DNA of 64,000 nucleotides from NCBI RefSeq assembly GCF_901538265.1, contig NZ_LR593886.1, forward strand, positions 6,159,738 to 6,223,737, written 5' to 3'. The DNA is from Gemmata massiliana. Lineage in GTDB: Bacteria; Planctomycetota; Planctomycetia; Gemmatales; Gemmataceae. A model generated the notes under the pieces. The model had not been told where the DNA came from, did no database searches, and saw nothing but the letters and a program-made list of their open reading frames with translations. Shown piece by piece: positions 32,514 through 40,297 of the stretch (the first letter of the stretch is position 1; every line of letters starts with the position of its first letter). The position numbers were made by a program, and so were the translations under genes.

Positions 32514-35099
32514 ATGCTCGACTGGTTCCAGTCCGTTCCCGGGCGCCTGTACGTGATCGGCACACTGTTGCCGCTCGCGGCGTTCGCGTTCTTGCTCACC
32601 GCGGGCGGAATTCGCTCACTGTGCCGACCGTTCCGCGAGTCCGCCGGGTTCGCGAGCAAGCTCTACTGGCTCTTCGGCGGCGACACGCCTCTGAAAACGG
32701 GCGCGTACTTCGCGACCGCGTTCATGGCCGCTTCCGCCACCCTCGGCATCATCGGCCTGGCAAACTTCTTGACCGATCCCTCCGTGGGCGAGCAGCGGGC
32801 CGCGCGATGGAGCGAGCGCGTCGACTGGATTCGCCTGGGGCCGCTCGATTCCACCTCCCCGCCCGTATGGGAAATCCAACACGAGGCCGACCCGCAACTC
32901 CCCACGCCGAAGCCGGCCCTGGCGCTCGAACTCGGGTACAAAATCGATTCCCTCACGGCCGTTGTCTTCGCAATGGTCACCGTAATCGGGACACTGATCT
33001 TCGTCTTCTCGCTCGGGTACATGAAGGACGAGACGCAGAAGACGGTAGAGGACCATACGGTGACCATCTCCCCTGCCCACGCAAAAAGCGAGGGCAGTTC
33101 GGAAAGCAACCCCTCCCCAACCCCTCCCCCAAAGGGAGAGGGGCTAAAAACCGCCGAGGATTCTGGCCCCCCCTTCCCTTTAGAGAGGGGGGCCGGGGGG
33201 GTAGGTTCTGAGCACTTCCACCGGCGCGGGCGGTTCGGGCGGTTCTTTCTGTACCTGTCGCTGTTCTGCTTCTCGATGTTGAACCTGGTGATCGCGGACA
33301 ATCTGTTTCAGGTGTTCGTGAGCTGGGAACTCGTCGGCGTGTGCTCGTTCTTCCTCATCGGCTTCTACTACGAGCGCCCGAGCGCCGGGCGCGCCGCAAA
33401 CAAAGCGTTCATTGTGAACCGCGTCGGGGACGCGGGGTTCCTGATCGGAATACTGGTCGCGTGGACGTACCTCGGGACGCTGAACTTCGACGAAATGAAC
33501 CACCGGGTACGATCCCCGGAGCGCGACAGTCACCGGCGACTGGAGAGCGCCAACCGGTTCGTCCGCGTGAACCCTTCGGACGAGCGCGACCGGCGGGGGA
33601 ACCCGCAATACGTATTGCCCAAAGATGGAGTCGGGTCGCACCTCGCGCTGTTCCCGATCGTGCTCCCCGACCACTTCGACGGTATCCAGTCCGGCGGGCA
33701 CCGGAACGGTAAGGCGTCCGTACCAGCGGCCGCCACATACACGACCTACGGTGCGATCCCGTACTGGCTGTTCGTGGTGATGGGCCTCGGCATCTTCATG
33801 GGATGCGCGGGCAAGAGCGCACAAGTTCCGCTCCAAACGTGGCTCCCGGATGCGATGGAAGGCCCGACGCCCGTCAGCGCGCTCATCCACGCGGCCACAA
33901 TGGTCGCTGCCGGCGTGTACCTCGTCGGCCGGTGCCACCCACTATTCGCGCCCGAAGTGCTGCTCACGATCGCGTACATCGGCGCGATCACGCTCTTTAT
34001 CAGCGCAACAATTGCTCTGGTGCAAACGGACATCAAGCGCGTGCTCGCGTACTCTACGTGCAGCCAGCTCGGGTTCATGATGCTCGCACTCGGTATCGGC
34101 GGGTGGGTCGCGGGGTTACTGCACCTCATCACGCACGCCTTCTTCAAAGCGCTCTTGTTCCTGTGCTCCGGCAGCGTCATTCACGGCTGCCACCACGAAC
34201 AGGACTTGCGAAAAATGGGCGGCCTGAAGTCGAAGATGCCGGTCACCGCGTTCACGATGCTGATCGGCGTACTGGCGATCTCCGGCGCGCCGCTCCTGAG
34301 CGGGTGGTACAGCAAGGACATGATCCTCTCGGCCGCACTGGGATACGTCAGCGTACACCGCGAACACGTGCTCCTGTTCGCGCTCCCGGCGCTGACCGCG
34401 GGGATGACCGCGTACTACATGTTCCGGCTCTGGTTCCTCGCGTTTACGGGCGTTCCGCGCGACGCACACGTTCACGAACACGCGCACGAATCGCCATCGG
34501 TCATGACCGTTCCGCTCGTCATTCTCGCGCTGTTCAGCTTGGGAGTCGCATGGGGTTGGCCGGTGTGGGACGCCGAAGCGAGCTACCTCGGCCACGTGCT
34601 GCACAAGGTCGAGCCGATCAGCGTGAGTATCGGCTTCGCTGCTGAAAAGCAGCAGGAGCACCACGTTCACTTGATTGCGGGAGCGATCGCGCTGGTGCTG
34701 GCCGCGGTGGGAGCACTTCTCGCGTTCCACGTCTTCTACCGGAAGACACCCGCCCCGGGCGCGCTGTACACCCGCGGCCCCGCGTGGTACCGGTTCCTCC
34801 TGCGGAAGTGGTACTTCGATGAAGCTTACGATGCCGCGGTAGTGAACCCGACGGTACGGCTCGCGCACACGGCGGCGGCGTTCGACAAACGCCCCCCGGT
34901 CCACGATCATCCCGAACCGCGGGCGAAACCGTTCGATTTCTTCACGCTCGACGGCATTTTGAACGCGATCGGCCAGAGTGCGGGTGCCCTGGGGCGCGTG
35001 TTCCGAGATACCCAAACCGGGCTTATCCGGTCCTACGTCCTCGCGCTGGCCTTGACTGCTGCGCTGTTGTTGGGGATGCTCACGGTTCTGGCGAAATGA
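32514..35099 (+). CDS. nuoL: NADH-quinone oxidoreductase subunit L, with large insertions
   Basis: An 861-aa antiporter-like proton-pumping subunit of complex I, about 200-250 residues longer than usual. Core motifs are intact: SWELVGVCSFFLIGFYYERPSAGRAANKAF (essential Glu), GKSAQVPLQTWLPDAMEGPTPVSALIHAATMV (Lys and His of the channel), and THAFFKALLFLCSGSVIHGCHHEQD. Insertion 1 (about residues 180-240) contains low-complexity NPSPTPPPKGEG and PPFPLERGAGGVG encoded by palindromic G/C-rich DNA. Insertion 2 (about 330-415) lies between GTLNFDEM and IPYWLFVVMG and is hydrophilic. The start is ATG 32514; the GTG at 32436 lies within the hairpin. The C-terminal lateral helix region is present. Confidence 0.93.
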   Translation: MLDWFQSVPGRLYVIGTLLPLAAFAFLLTAGGIRSLCRPFRESAGFASKLYWLFGGDTPLKTGAYFATAFMAASATLGIIGLANFLTDPSVGEQRAARWSERVDWIRLGPLDSTSPPVWEIQHEADPQLPTPKPALALELGYKIDSLTAVVFAMVTVIGTLIFVFSLGYMKDETQKTVEDHTVTISPAHAKSEGSSESNPSPTPPPKGEGLKTAEDSGPPFPLERGAGGVGSEHFHRRGRFGRFFLYLSLFCFSMLNLVIADNLFQVFVSWELVGVCSFFLIGFYYERPSAGRAANKAFIVNRVGDAGFLIGILVAWTYLGTLNFDEMNHRVRSPERDSHRRLESANRFVRVNPSDERDRRGNPQYVLPKDGVGSHLALFPIVLPDHFDGIQSGGHRNGKASVPAAATYTTYGAIPYWLFVVMGLGIFMGCAGKSAQVPLQTWLPDAMEGPTPVSALIHAATMVAAGVYLVGRCHPLFAPEVLLTIAYIGAITLFISATIALVQTDIKRVLAYSTCSQLGFMMLALGIGGWVAGLLHLITHAFFKALLFLCSGSVIHGCHHEQDLRKMGGLKSKMPVTAFTMLIGVLAISGAPLLSGWYSKDMILSAALGYVSVHREHVLLFALPALTAGMTAYYMFRLWFLAFTGVPRDAHVHEHAHESPSVMTVPLVILALFSLGVAWGWPVWDAEASYLGHVLHKVEPISVSIGFAAEKQQEHHVHLIAGAIALVLAAVGALLAFHVFYRKTPAPGALYTRGPAWYRFLLRKWYFDEAYDAAVVNPTVRLAHTAAAFDKRPPVHDHPEPRAKPFDFFTLDGILNAIGQSAGALGRVFRDTQTGLIRSYVLALALTAALLLGMLTVLAK
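33109..33205. repeat. G/C-rich palindromic repeat DNA translated within nuoL
   Basis: Two palindrome-like blocks lie in tandem: CCCCTCCCCC...GGGAGAGGGG (33121-33142) and CCCCCCCTTCCC...GAGAGGGGGG (33167-33192 and on), joined by CTAAAAACCGCCGAGGATTC. The reading frame runs through all of it. Similar CCCTCCCC/AAAGGGAGAGGGG units occur as dispersed intergenic repeats in many bacterial genomes; finding one inside a core gene suggests in-frame insertion. Confidence 0.7.
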
Positions 35100-35112
35100 A
35101 GAAAACGGCGGA

Positions 35113-35200
35113 ATGAGTTTTTGACAGGATTTACAAGATAAACGGGATTTTAAGGAACGCGGTATTCGATCCCGTTAATCCCGTCAAAAGCTCTTCTCCG
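35113..35200. repeat. Imperfect inverted pair of TTGACAGGATT-type repeats between nuoL and nuoM
   Basis: GAGTTTTTGACAGGATTTACAAG near 35113-35135 and, inverted, AATCCCGTCAAAAGCTCTT at 35180-35198 form an imperfect palindrome filling most of the 122-bp gap. A third copy lies at 14217-14238. Confidence 0.55.
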
Positions 35201-35221
35201 ACTCATCTACAAGGCTAAGGA

Positions 35222-37099
35222 ATGCCCGAGACGGACCTCACCTGGCTATCGATCCTCGTGTTCTTACCGGCAGTGTGTGCGGCCGGATTGTTCGTGTTCC
35301 CGTCGAAGTGGACCGAGGGGATGCGCTGGTGGGCCACGTTCGGCGCGGCCGGTACGCTGTCGATCGCACTGTGCGTCGTCGTCGGGTACTACAACCTGCT
35401 CGATCGGCGCCTGGACGCGAACGGCAAACCGGGCCACTCCGTTCACACGCGCCTCGACAACCGTGCGGACAAAGCCGCCAGCGACGCCGCACAACCGATC
35501 CCGAAGAAACTCGATTCGGACGACTGGGTCGCGCGCCGCGCCTGGATCTCCATCTTCAACATTCAGTACGCGCTCGGTGTGGACGGCATCAGCTTGCCGC
35601 TCGTAGTGCTCACGGCGCTCGTGGTGCTACTCGCGATCGTCGCGAGTTGGAACATTCAGGAATCCGTGCGCGGGTACCTCGCGCTGATCCTGCTTTTAGA
35701 AACGGGCGTGATCGGAGCGTTTCTCGCGCTCGATTTCTTCCTCTTCTACGTCTCGTATGAACTGATGCTGCTCCCGATGTACGTCCTCATCGGGTTGTGG
35801 GGCGGCGGGAACCGCAAGTTCGCGGCACTCAAATTCGTCATCTACACGCTGCTCGGCGGCGTGTGCCTGCTGGTGGCGATGCTCGCGCTCTACTCCGTGA
35901 ACGCACGCGACTTCGTGGACCAGGCCGAAGTCAAACAGCGTGCCCTCGATTCCCACAAAAAGAACCCGCACGTCGCACTCGACGACGCGGCGAACCAGGT
36001 CGAAGTTCACACGTTCGACTTCGTGACGCTGTCGAAGGCCGGGCGCGCGGCGGCGCTCGTTTTGAGCGGTCAAGAGGACCGGCTCGCGGTCAAGACGGCC
36101 GTGGTGGAAGAACCAAACAAGGACGACGACCCCAGCAAAGTGAAGCTCTTCGCTCCGGGCGTGGACCGCGACGCGGCGCTCGCCCGACTGAAATCTCAGC
36201 CCGTGTGTACGAAGCAGTTCCAGTATTTCGTGTTCGCGCTGCTGTTCCTCGGGTTCGCGGTGAAAGTGCCGATCGTTCCGCTGCACTCGTGGCTGCCGGA
36301 CGCACACGTCGAAGCCCCGACCCCCGTTAGCATGATCCTTGCCGGTGTGCTCCTGAAACTCGGCGGCTACGGTCTGATCCGCGTGGCGTTCCCGGTGTGC
36401 CCGTGGGCCGCGGCCGAACTCGCGTGGTGGGTGGGGTTGGTCGGGGTGGTGAGTATCGTGTACGGCGCGCTCGTCGCGATGGGGCAAACCGACTTCAAGA
36501 AGCTGCTCGCGTACTCGTCCGTCAGCCACATGGGGTTCGTGGTACTCGGGCTGGCGAGTTGGGGCAGCGCGACCCGTTCACAGTACTGGCAGTGGGGTGT
36601 CGACGGGGCGATGTTCCAAATGGTCGCGCACGGGATCACCGCGTCGGCGCTGTTCTTCATCGTCGGCGTGGTGTACGACCGCGCCCACCACCGCGATCTC
36701 AACCGGTTCGGCGGGCTGAAGGAACCGATGCCCCTCTACGCGGGCCTGAGTGCGATCCTGTTCTTCGCCTCAATGGGGCTGCCGGGCCTGTGCGGGTTCG
36801 TCGGCGAGTTCTGCGTGTTCATGGGCGCATGGAACTTCTCGCCGGCGCTCGCGGTCCCCGCCGTGGCGAGCGTGATTCTCACCGCGGCCTACCTCCTCTG
36901 GACGTGGCAGCGAGTTTACTTCGGAACGAACCCCGCCACAAAAGACTTCCCCGAACTGTCGCCGCGTGAGGCCGTGTGCCTGCTCCCGTTCGCGCTGCTC
37001 GCGATCGGGTTGGGGGTTGTCCCGAGCCTGTTACTGTTCAACTGGATGGACCCGAGCGTGGCCGGCTGGATCGAAAACATGGCCCCGCTGAAACCTTAA
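35222..37099 (+). CDS. nuoM: NADH-quinone oxidoreductase subunit M, with insertions
   Basis: A 625-aa antiporter-like proton-pumping subunit of complex I, about 100 residues longer than usual. Core motifs: YVSYELMLLPMYVLIGLWGG (essential Glu), FAVKVPIVPLHSWLPDAHVEAPTPVSMILAGVLLKLGGYG, and FKKLLAYSSVSHMGFVVLGL. A hydrophilic insertion (about residues 225-325, ARDFVDQAEVKQRALDSHKKNP...) lies before the TM helix leading to FAVKVP; a smaller one follows the first helices (LDANGKPGHSVHTRLDN). No nuoN follows: the next gene encodes an unrelated isomerase-like protein. Confidence 0.95.
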   Translation: MPETDLTWLSILVFLPAVCAAGLFVFPSKWTEGMRWWATFGAAGTLSIALCVVVGYYNLLDRRLDANGKPGHSVHTRLDNRADKAASDAAQPIPKKLDSDDWVARRAWISIFNIQYALGVDGISLPLVVLTALVVLLAIVASWNIQESVRGYLALILLLETGVIGAFLALDFFLFYVSYELMLLPMYVLIGLWGGGNRKFAALKFVIYTLLGGVCLLVAMLALYSVNARDFVDQAEVKQRALDSHKKNPHVALDDAANQVEVHTFDFVTLSKAGRAAALVLSGQEDRLAVKTAVVEEPNKDDDPSKVKLFAPGVDRDAALARLKSQPVCTKQFQYFVFALLFLGFAVKVPIVPLHSWLPDAHVEAPTPVSMILAGVLLKLGGYGLIRVAFPVCPWAAAELAWWVGLVGVVSIVYGALVAMGQTDFKKLLAYSSVSHMGFVVLGLASWGSATRSQYWQWGVDGAMFQMVAHGITASALFFIVGVVYDRAHHRDLNRFGGLKEPMPLYAGLSAILFFASMGLPGLCGFVGEFCVFMGAWNFSPALAVPAVASVILTAAYLLWTWQRVYFGTNPATKDFPELSPREAVCLLPFALLAIGLGVVPSLLLFNWMDPSVAGWIENMAPLKP

Positions 37100-37106
37100 A
37101 TAATTC

Positions 37107-37185
37107 GCCGCAGAGGAAGACCGGATTGAGAGTGGATCTTCCGATCTTGGCTTTCTCCGCGCCCTCTCGTGCCCTCTGCGGTGAA
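37107..37185. repeat. CGCAGAGG...CCTCTGCGGTGAA-type inverted repeat
   Basis: GCCGCAGAGG near 37108 and CCCTCTGCGGTG near 37173 are inverted copies. The intervening TCCGCGCCCTCTCGTGCCCTCTGCGGTGAA is a motif commonly seen between genes in unrelated bacteria. It lies just downstream of nuoM. Confidence 0.5.
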
Positions 37186-37270
37186 ACATACCTGCTCGCT
37201 CAACCGCGTGACACGCGCGTTGCGGCGCGATACACTCCGGTGGCTCCTTACTCTCCACGGGAGTCACACC

Positions 37271-38197
37271 ATGCACAGTCGCCGACAGATCCTCAAAGGC
37301 GCGGTTGCTGCGTCCGCGCTCACCGCCTCAACGGTCCACACAATGACCCACGCCGAAGAATCGAAGACCAAGCTCAAGGGCCGCACGAACCAATCGGTCG
37401 CGTTCTGGTGCTTCAACGCACGCGGCGAGAAGTGGAACACCGAGAAAGTGTGTGCGGTTACGAAAGACCTGGGCTGCAAGTCGGTCGAACTGATCGCGCC
37501 GGAAGATTGGGGCGCCCTCAAGAAGCACGACCTCGTGTGCGCGATCGCGCCCAACGGGATGCCCGGCGCGCCGTTCATGCGCGGGTTCAATAACGAGAAG
37601 TTCCACGACGAGATCATCGAGCGCACGGGCAAGACCATCGACGCCTGTGCCGACGCCAAGTACCCGAACGTGATCGCGTTCGTGGGCTACAAGTGGACGA
37701 ACCCGGACGACCCGAAGTCGGCCGTGATCTCCACCGACGACGCGCTCGCCAACTGCGTGAAGGGGCTGAAGAAGCTCGCGCTCCACGCCGAGAAAAAGGG
37801 CGTGACGGTGTGCCTCGAGCACCTCAACACGCGCGACGACTCCGACCCGATGAAGGGGCACCCGGGGTACCAGGGCGACGATCTCGATTTCGTCGCGACC
37901 GTGCTCAAGAAGGTCGGCAGCCCGCGCATCAAACTGCTTTTTGACATTTACCACGTCCAGGTGATGCACGGCGACCTGCTCCGCCGCATCGACCAGACGA
38001 AAGAGCTGATCGGGCACGTTCACACGGCCGGCGTACCGGGCCGCGGTGAACTCGACGACCTCCAGGAAGTGAACTTCCCGGCCGTCGTGAAGAAACTGGT
38101 CGACGTGGGGTACACCGGTTACATCGGGCACGAGTTCATCCCGACCCGCGACCCGCTCGCCGGACTGAAACAAGCCGTGACCCTGTGCGACGTGTAA
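37271..38197 (+). CDS. Tat-exported sugar-phosphate isomerase/epimerase family TIM barrel (hydroxypyruvate isomerase-like)
   Basis: A 308-aa protein beginning with a Tat-type signal (HSRRQILKGAVAASALTAS). The barrel is of the xylose-isomerase-like AP-endonuclease 2 family: TVCLEHLNTRDD (metal Glu), KLLFDIYHVQVMHGDLLRR (metal Asp and His), IGHVHTAGVPGRGELDDL, and GYIGHEFIPTRDP (C-terminal metal Glu). The HxQ-to-GRGEL pattern is close to Hyi hydroxypyruvate isomerase, but secretion is unlike that enzyme. The start is ATG 37271 with GGGAG upstream. Reaction is unknown; a secreted sugar isomerase is the best guess. Confidence 0.82.
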   Translation: MHSRRQILKGAVAASALTASTVHTMTHAEESKTKLKGRTNQSVAFWCFNARGEKWNTEKVCAVTKDLGCKSVELIAPEDWGALKKHDLVCAIAPNGMPGAPFMRGFNNEKFHDEIIERTGKTIDACADAKYPNVIAFVGYKWTNPDDPKSAVISTDDALANCVKGLKKLALHAEKKGVTVCLEHLNTRDDSDPMKGHPGYQGDDLDFVATVLKKVGSPRIKLLFDIYHVQVMHGDLLRRIDQTKELIGHVHTAGVPGRGELDDLQEVNFPAVVKKLVDVGYTGYIGHEFIPTRDPLAGLKQAVTLCDV

Positions 38198-38223
38198 GAA
38201 CGTTGCCACTGAAAGGCACAAAC

Positions 38224-38259
38224 ACCGCGGGCCGCGCCAATGATGGCGCGGCCCGCGGT
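38224..38259. terminator. 15-bp bidirectional terminator hairpin
   Basis: ACCGCGGGCCGCGCC (38224-38238) is perfectly complementary to 38245-38259 with a 6-nt loop. It lies between the convergent isomerase-like gene and the DUF3500 gene. Confidence 0.75.
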
Positions 38260-38274
38260 CGTGATCGGTGTTGG

Positions 38275-39345
38275 TTAGCTCAAATTGCTCGTGATGTTCA
38301 CGAACGTGTGGACGTGCGGCAGCGCGCGGTAGCTCCACACGAACCCCGGTCCTTCCAGCCGCCAGTGGCTCCACGGCTCCTTGTCGTTGGTCTTGCCCTC
38401 CTGGTAGAAGGCCATCGCCAGTTTCTCCATCCCGCCGTTCGCCTTGATGATCTCCATCACCTCGTAGCCGTCCTCCTTGCGGTACGGGGCGACCAGTTCC
38501 GCCATCACCTTTTGGGTCAGTTCCTTCTGGTCCCGGGTCATGTCCGCGAACCCGATGCCCGGAACGGTCGAATCCTTACCCGGCACCGGAACGCCGGCGT
38601 GTTCGTCTTTCCACTTACCCGGTAGCACGGCCGTTTTGCGTTGCTCCGTGCTAAGCGCGCCGAACAGTTCGTTCGCGCTCTTGGTCTGTTTGTAGAACAC
38701 ATTGGTGGTCGCGTACCCGCTCGGGCTGTGGCCGTAGTACAGAGGGCCGCCGAACGCGGTCTTCTCTTCGGAATTGCCGTCGCACCGGACCGTGAGGTGG
38801 TGCCCGCAGAACACCAGCGAGAACTTCTTCCCCTCCACCGCTTCGCCGTAGATCAGCGCGCCAATGGTCTCGAAGTCGTTGCTCGCGTCGAACCGCCCGT
38901 TGCGGCTCAGTTGCTTGTACCCCTCTTCGCCGTTCCCAATCGCGCGGAAGATCCGGTCGAGCAGTTCGACCTGCTTCTTGGTGTACTCGTCGCCGATGCG
39001 TGACTTGCCGTCGGCCGCGTTGTGCGTCAAGAGCCGAGCCGGAAGCCCCTTCCCGCTCTCCGTGAAGTGGTACGGCCGCACCAGTTTTTTCTTCTGGTCC
39101 GCGTCCATCGACTTGAACAGCTCGAAAATCATCGCTTCGGCCTGCGCCTGCTTCTCGGCACGTGCGGCCCGGGCCTTTTGGAGCGGGGTCAGCCCGCCGG
39201 TCACGGCGACAGCAGCGGTAGTACCGAGTACGCGGATGAAGTCGCGGCGCCCGAGCGAAAGGTTCGGTTCCGCGTGGGACGGGGTCGAAGAAACGGGCGC
39301 GGATTCGCAATCGGGACACGACAGGTTCGGTTCGGCGGGCATCAT
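38275..39345 (-). CDS. DUF3500 family secreted protein
   Basis: A 356-aa protein with a Tat motif (LGRRDFIRVLGTTAAVAVTGG) placed about 30 residues in, after a Cys-containing leader (CPDC). The mature part matches DUF3500: MIFELFKSMDADQKKKLVRPYHF, FETIGALIYGEAVEGKKFSLVFCGHHLTVR, GPLYYGHSPSGYATTNVFYKQT, and the C-terminal WRLEGPGFVWSYRALPHVHTFVNI. The His-rich C-terminus suggests metal binding. The family has no agreed function. The window-typical strand change and hairpin isolate it as a one-gene unit. Confidence 0.85.
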   Translation of the reverse strand: MMPAEPNLSCPDCESAPVSSTPSHAEPNLSLGRRDFIRVLGTTAAVAVTGGLTPLQKARAARAEKQAQAEAMIFELFKSMDADQKKKLVRPYHFTESGKGLPARLLTHNAADGKSRIGDEYTKKQVELLDRIFRAIGNGEEGYKQLSRNGRFDASNDFETIGALIYGEAVEGKKFSLVFCGHHLTVRCDGNSEEKTAFGGPLYYGHSPSGYATTNVFYKQTKSANELFGALSTEQRKTAVLPGKWKDEHAGVPVPGKDSTVPGIGFADMTRDQKELTQKVMAELVAPYRKEDGYEVMEIIKANGGMEKLAMAFYQEGKTNDKEPWSHWRLEGPGFVWSYRALPHVHTFVNITSNLS

Positions 39346-39709
39346 GAGACGCGCTCCGGCACGAGGGGGAAAGGGACGGGCGAAGTCACGGGATCACGTG
39401 CGCCATTAGACCCGATCCGGACGCTACTGTCACGCGCGAAGGAAATGAGAGACCCGCGAATTGCTCCCATAAGTGACTGAGGCTTGTCAGAATCCCCCCT
39501 TCGGCACGCAATGTGCAATCACCCACAAAAGTCGACATCGAGCTTCGTGCTCCCCCTACCTTCCACTCAATGAAGTTTGAGCCGATGTGCCCGCAACTGG
39601 ACAACGACCCTAAAAACGAGACACTGGGCCGTTGTGCCGGCGACCGAAGTGCAACTTCGCTCGGGCAATCGTCTCTCACTCTCCACTTCCGTTCGCGGGG
39701 GACAATCGG
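39346..39709. other. Intergenic region upstream of the phytochrome operon
   Basis: 364 bp between the divergent DUF3500 gene and bphO. It should hold both promoters. I see no convincing -35/-10 pair, no RNA and no gene; a plus-strand reading frame at 39513-39713 has no family-like features. Confidence 0.4.
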
Positions 39710-40297
39710 TTGATAACGTCCGGGCGTATACTCGAGCGCCTCAAACACGACACCGCGGCCCATCACGCGGCGGCGGAGCAGCAGCTCGATTTGGACAACC
39801 GATTACGGAATTCGGCCGCGTATGCCGCTCTCCTGGGGCGGTTGTACGGCTTCTACCAGCCCCTCGAAACGGCACTCGGTCGCGTAGATGGATACGAGGA
39901 ATTGGGGATTCACTTTGAGGAGCGCAGCAAGGCGCTGAACCTTGCGAAAGATCTTGCCGCTCTCGGGCAGGCGATCGGTAGCTTTCCGCTTTGCCCCGCG
40001 CCGCGTGTTCCGTCCCTCGGCGATGCACTGGGGCGCATGTACGTGCTCGAAGGCGCGACCCTCGGGGGGCGGATCGTTAGCAGGATGGTCGAAGCGCGCC
40101 TGGGCTACACCGCGGAACGCGGTGGCGCGTTCTTCACCAACTACGGTGACCGCGTGGGTGCGATGTGGACCGCGTTCCGCTCCGCACTCGTGCAGTTCGC
40201 CACCACCCCAGAAACCGAGCAGCAACTCGTTGCCGCTGCGACCGATACCTTCGAGCGCTTCAACTCCTGGTTGGCCTCCACCCGGGAGGTACTATGA
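39710..40297 (+). CDS. bphO: Biliverdin-producing haem oxygenase (BphO-type)
   Basis: A 195-aa haem oxygenase that opens haem to biliverdin, the chromophore of the phytochrome encoded next. Motifs: RLKHDTAAHHAAAEQQL with His18/His19, one of which should be the proximal haem ligand, and LGRMYVLEGATLGGRIVSRMV, the distal-helix signature of bacterial HemO/BphO. Start is taken as TTG 39710, after GGGGGAC, because the 26 upstream in-frame residues are not family-like. Its stop overlaps the bphP start (ATGA at 40294), so the two are translated together. Cytoplasmic. Regiospecificity (alpha or other isomer) cannot be read from sequence. Confidence 0.87.
   Translation: MITSGRILERLKHDTAAHHAAAEQQLDLDNRLRNSAAYAALLGRLYGFYQPLETALGRVDGYEELGIHFEERSKALNLAKDLAALGQAIGSFPLCPAPRVPSLGDALGRMYVLEGATLGGRIVSRMVEARLGYTAERGGAFFTNYGDRVGAMWTAFRSALVQFATTPETEQQLVAAATDTFERFNSWLASTREVL

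Noticed and set aside
33061..33215. Frameshift or split nuoL at the G/C-rich repeat
   Set aside because: The frame stays open through the repeat and the next conserved helix block follows in the same frame, so an in-frame insertion fits better than a pseudogene.
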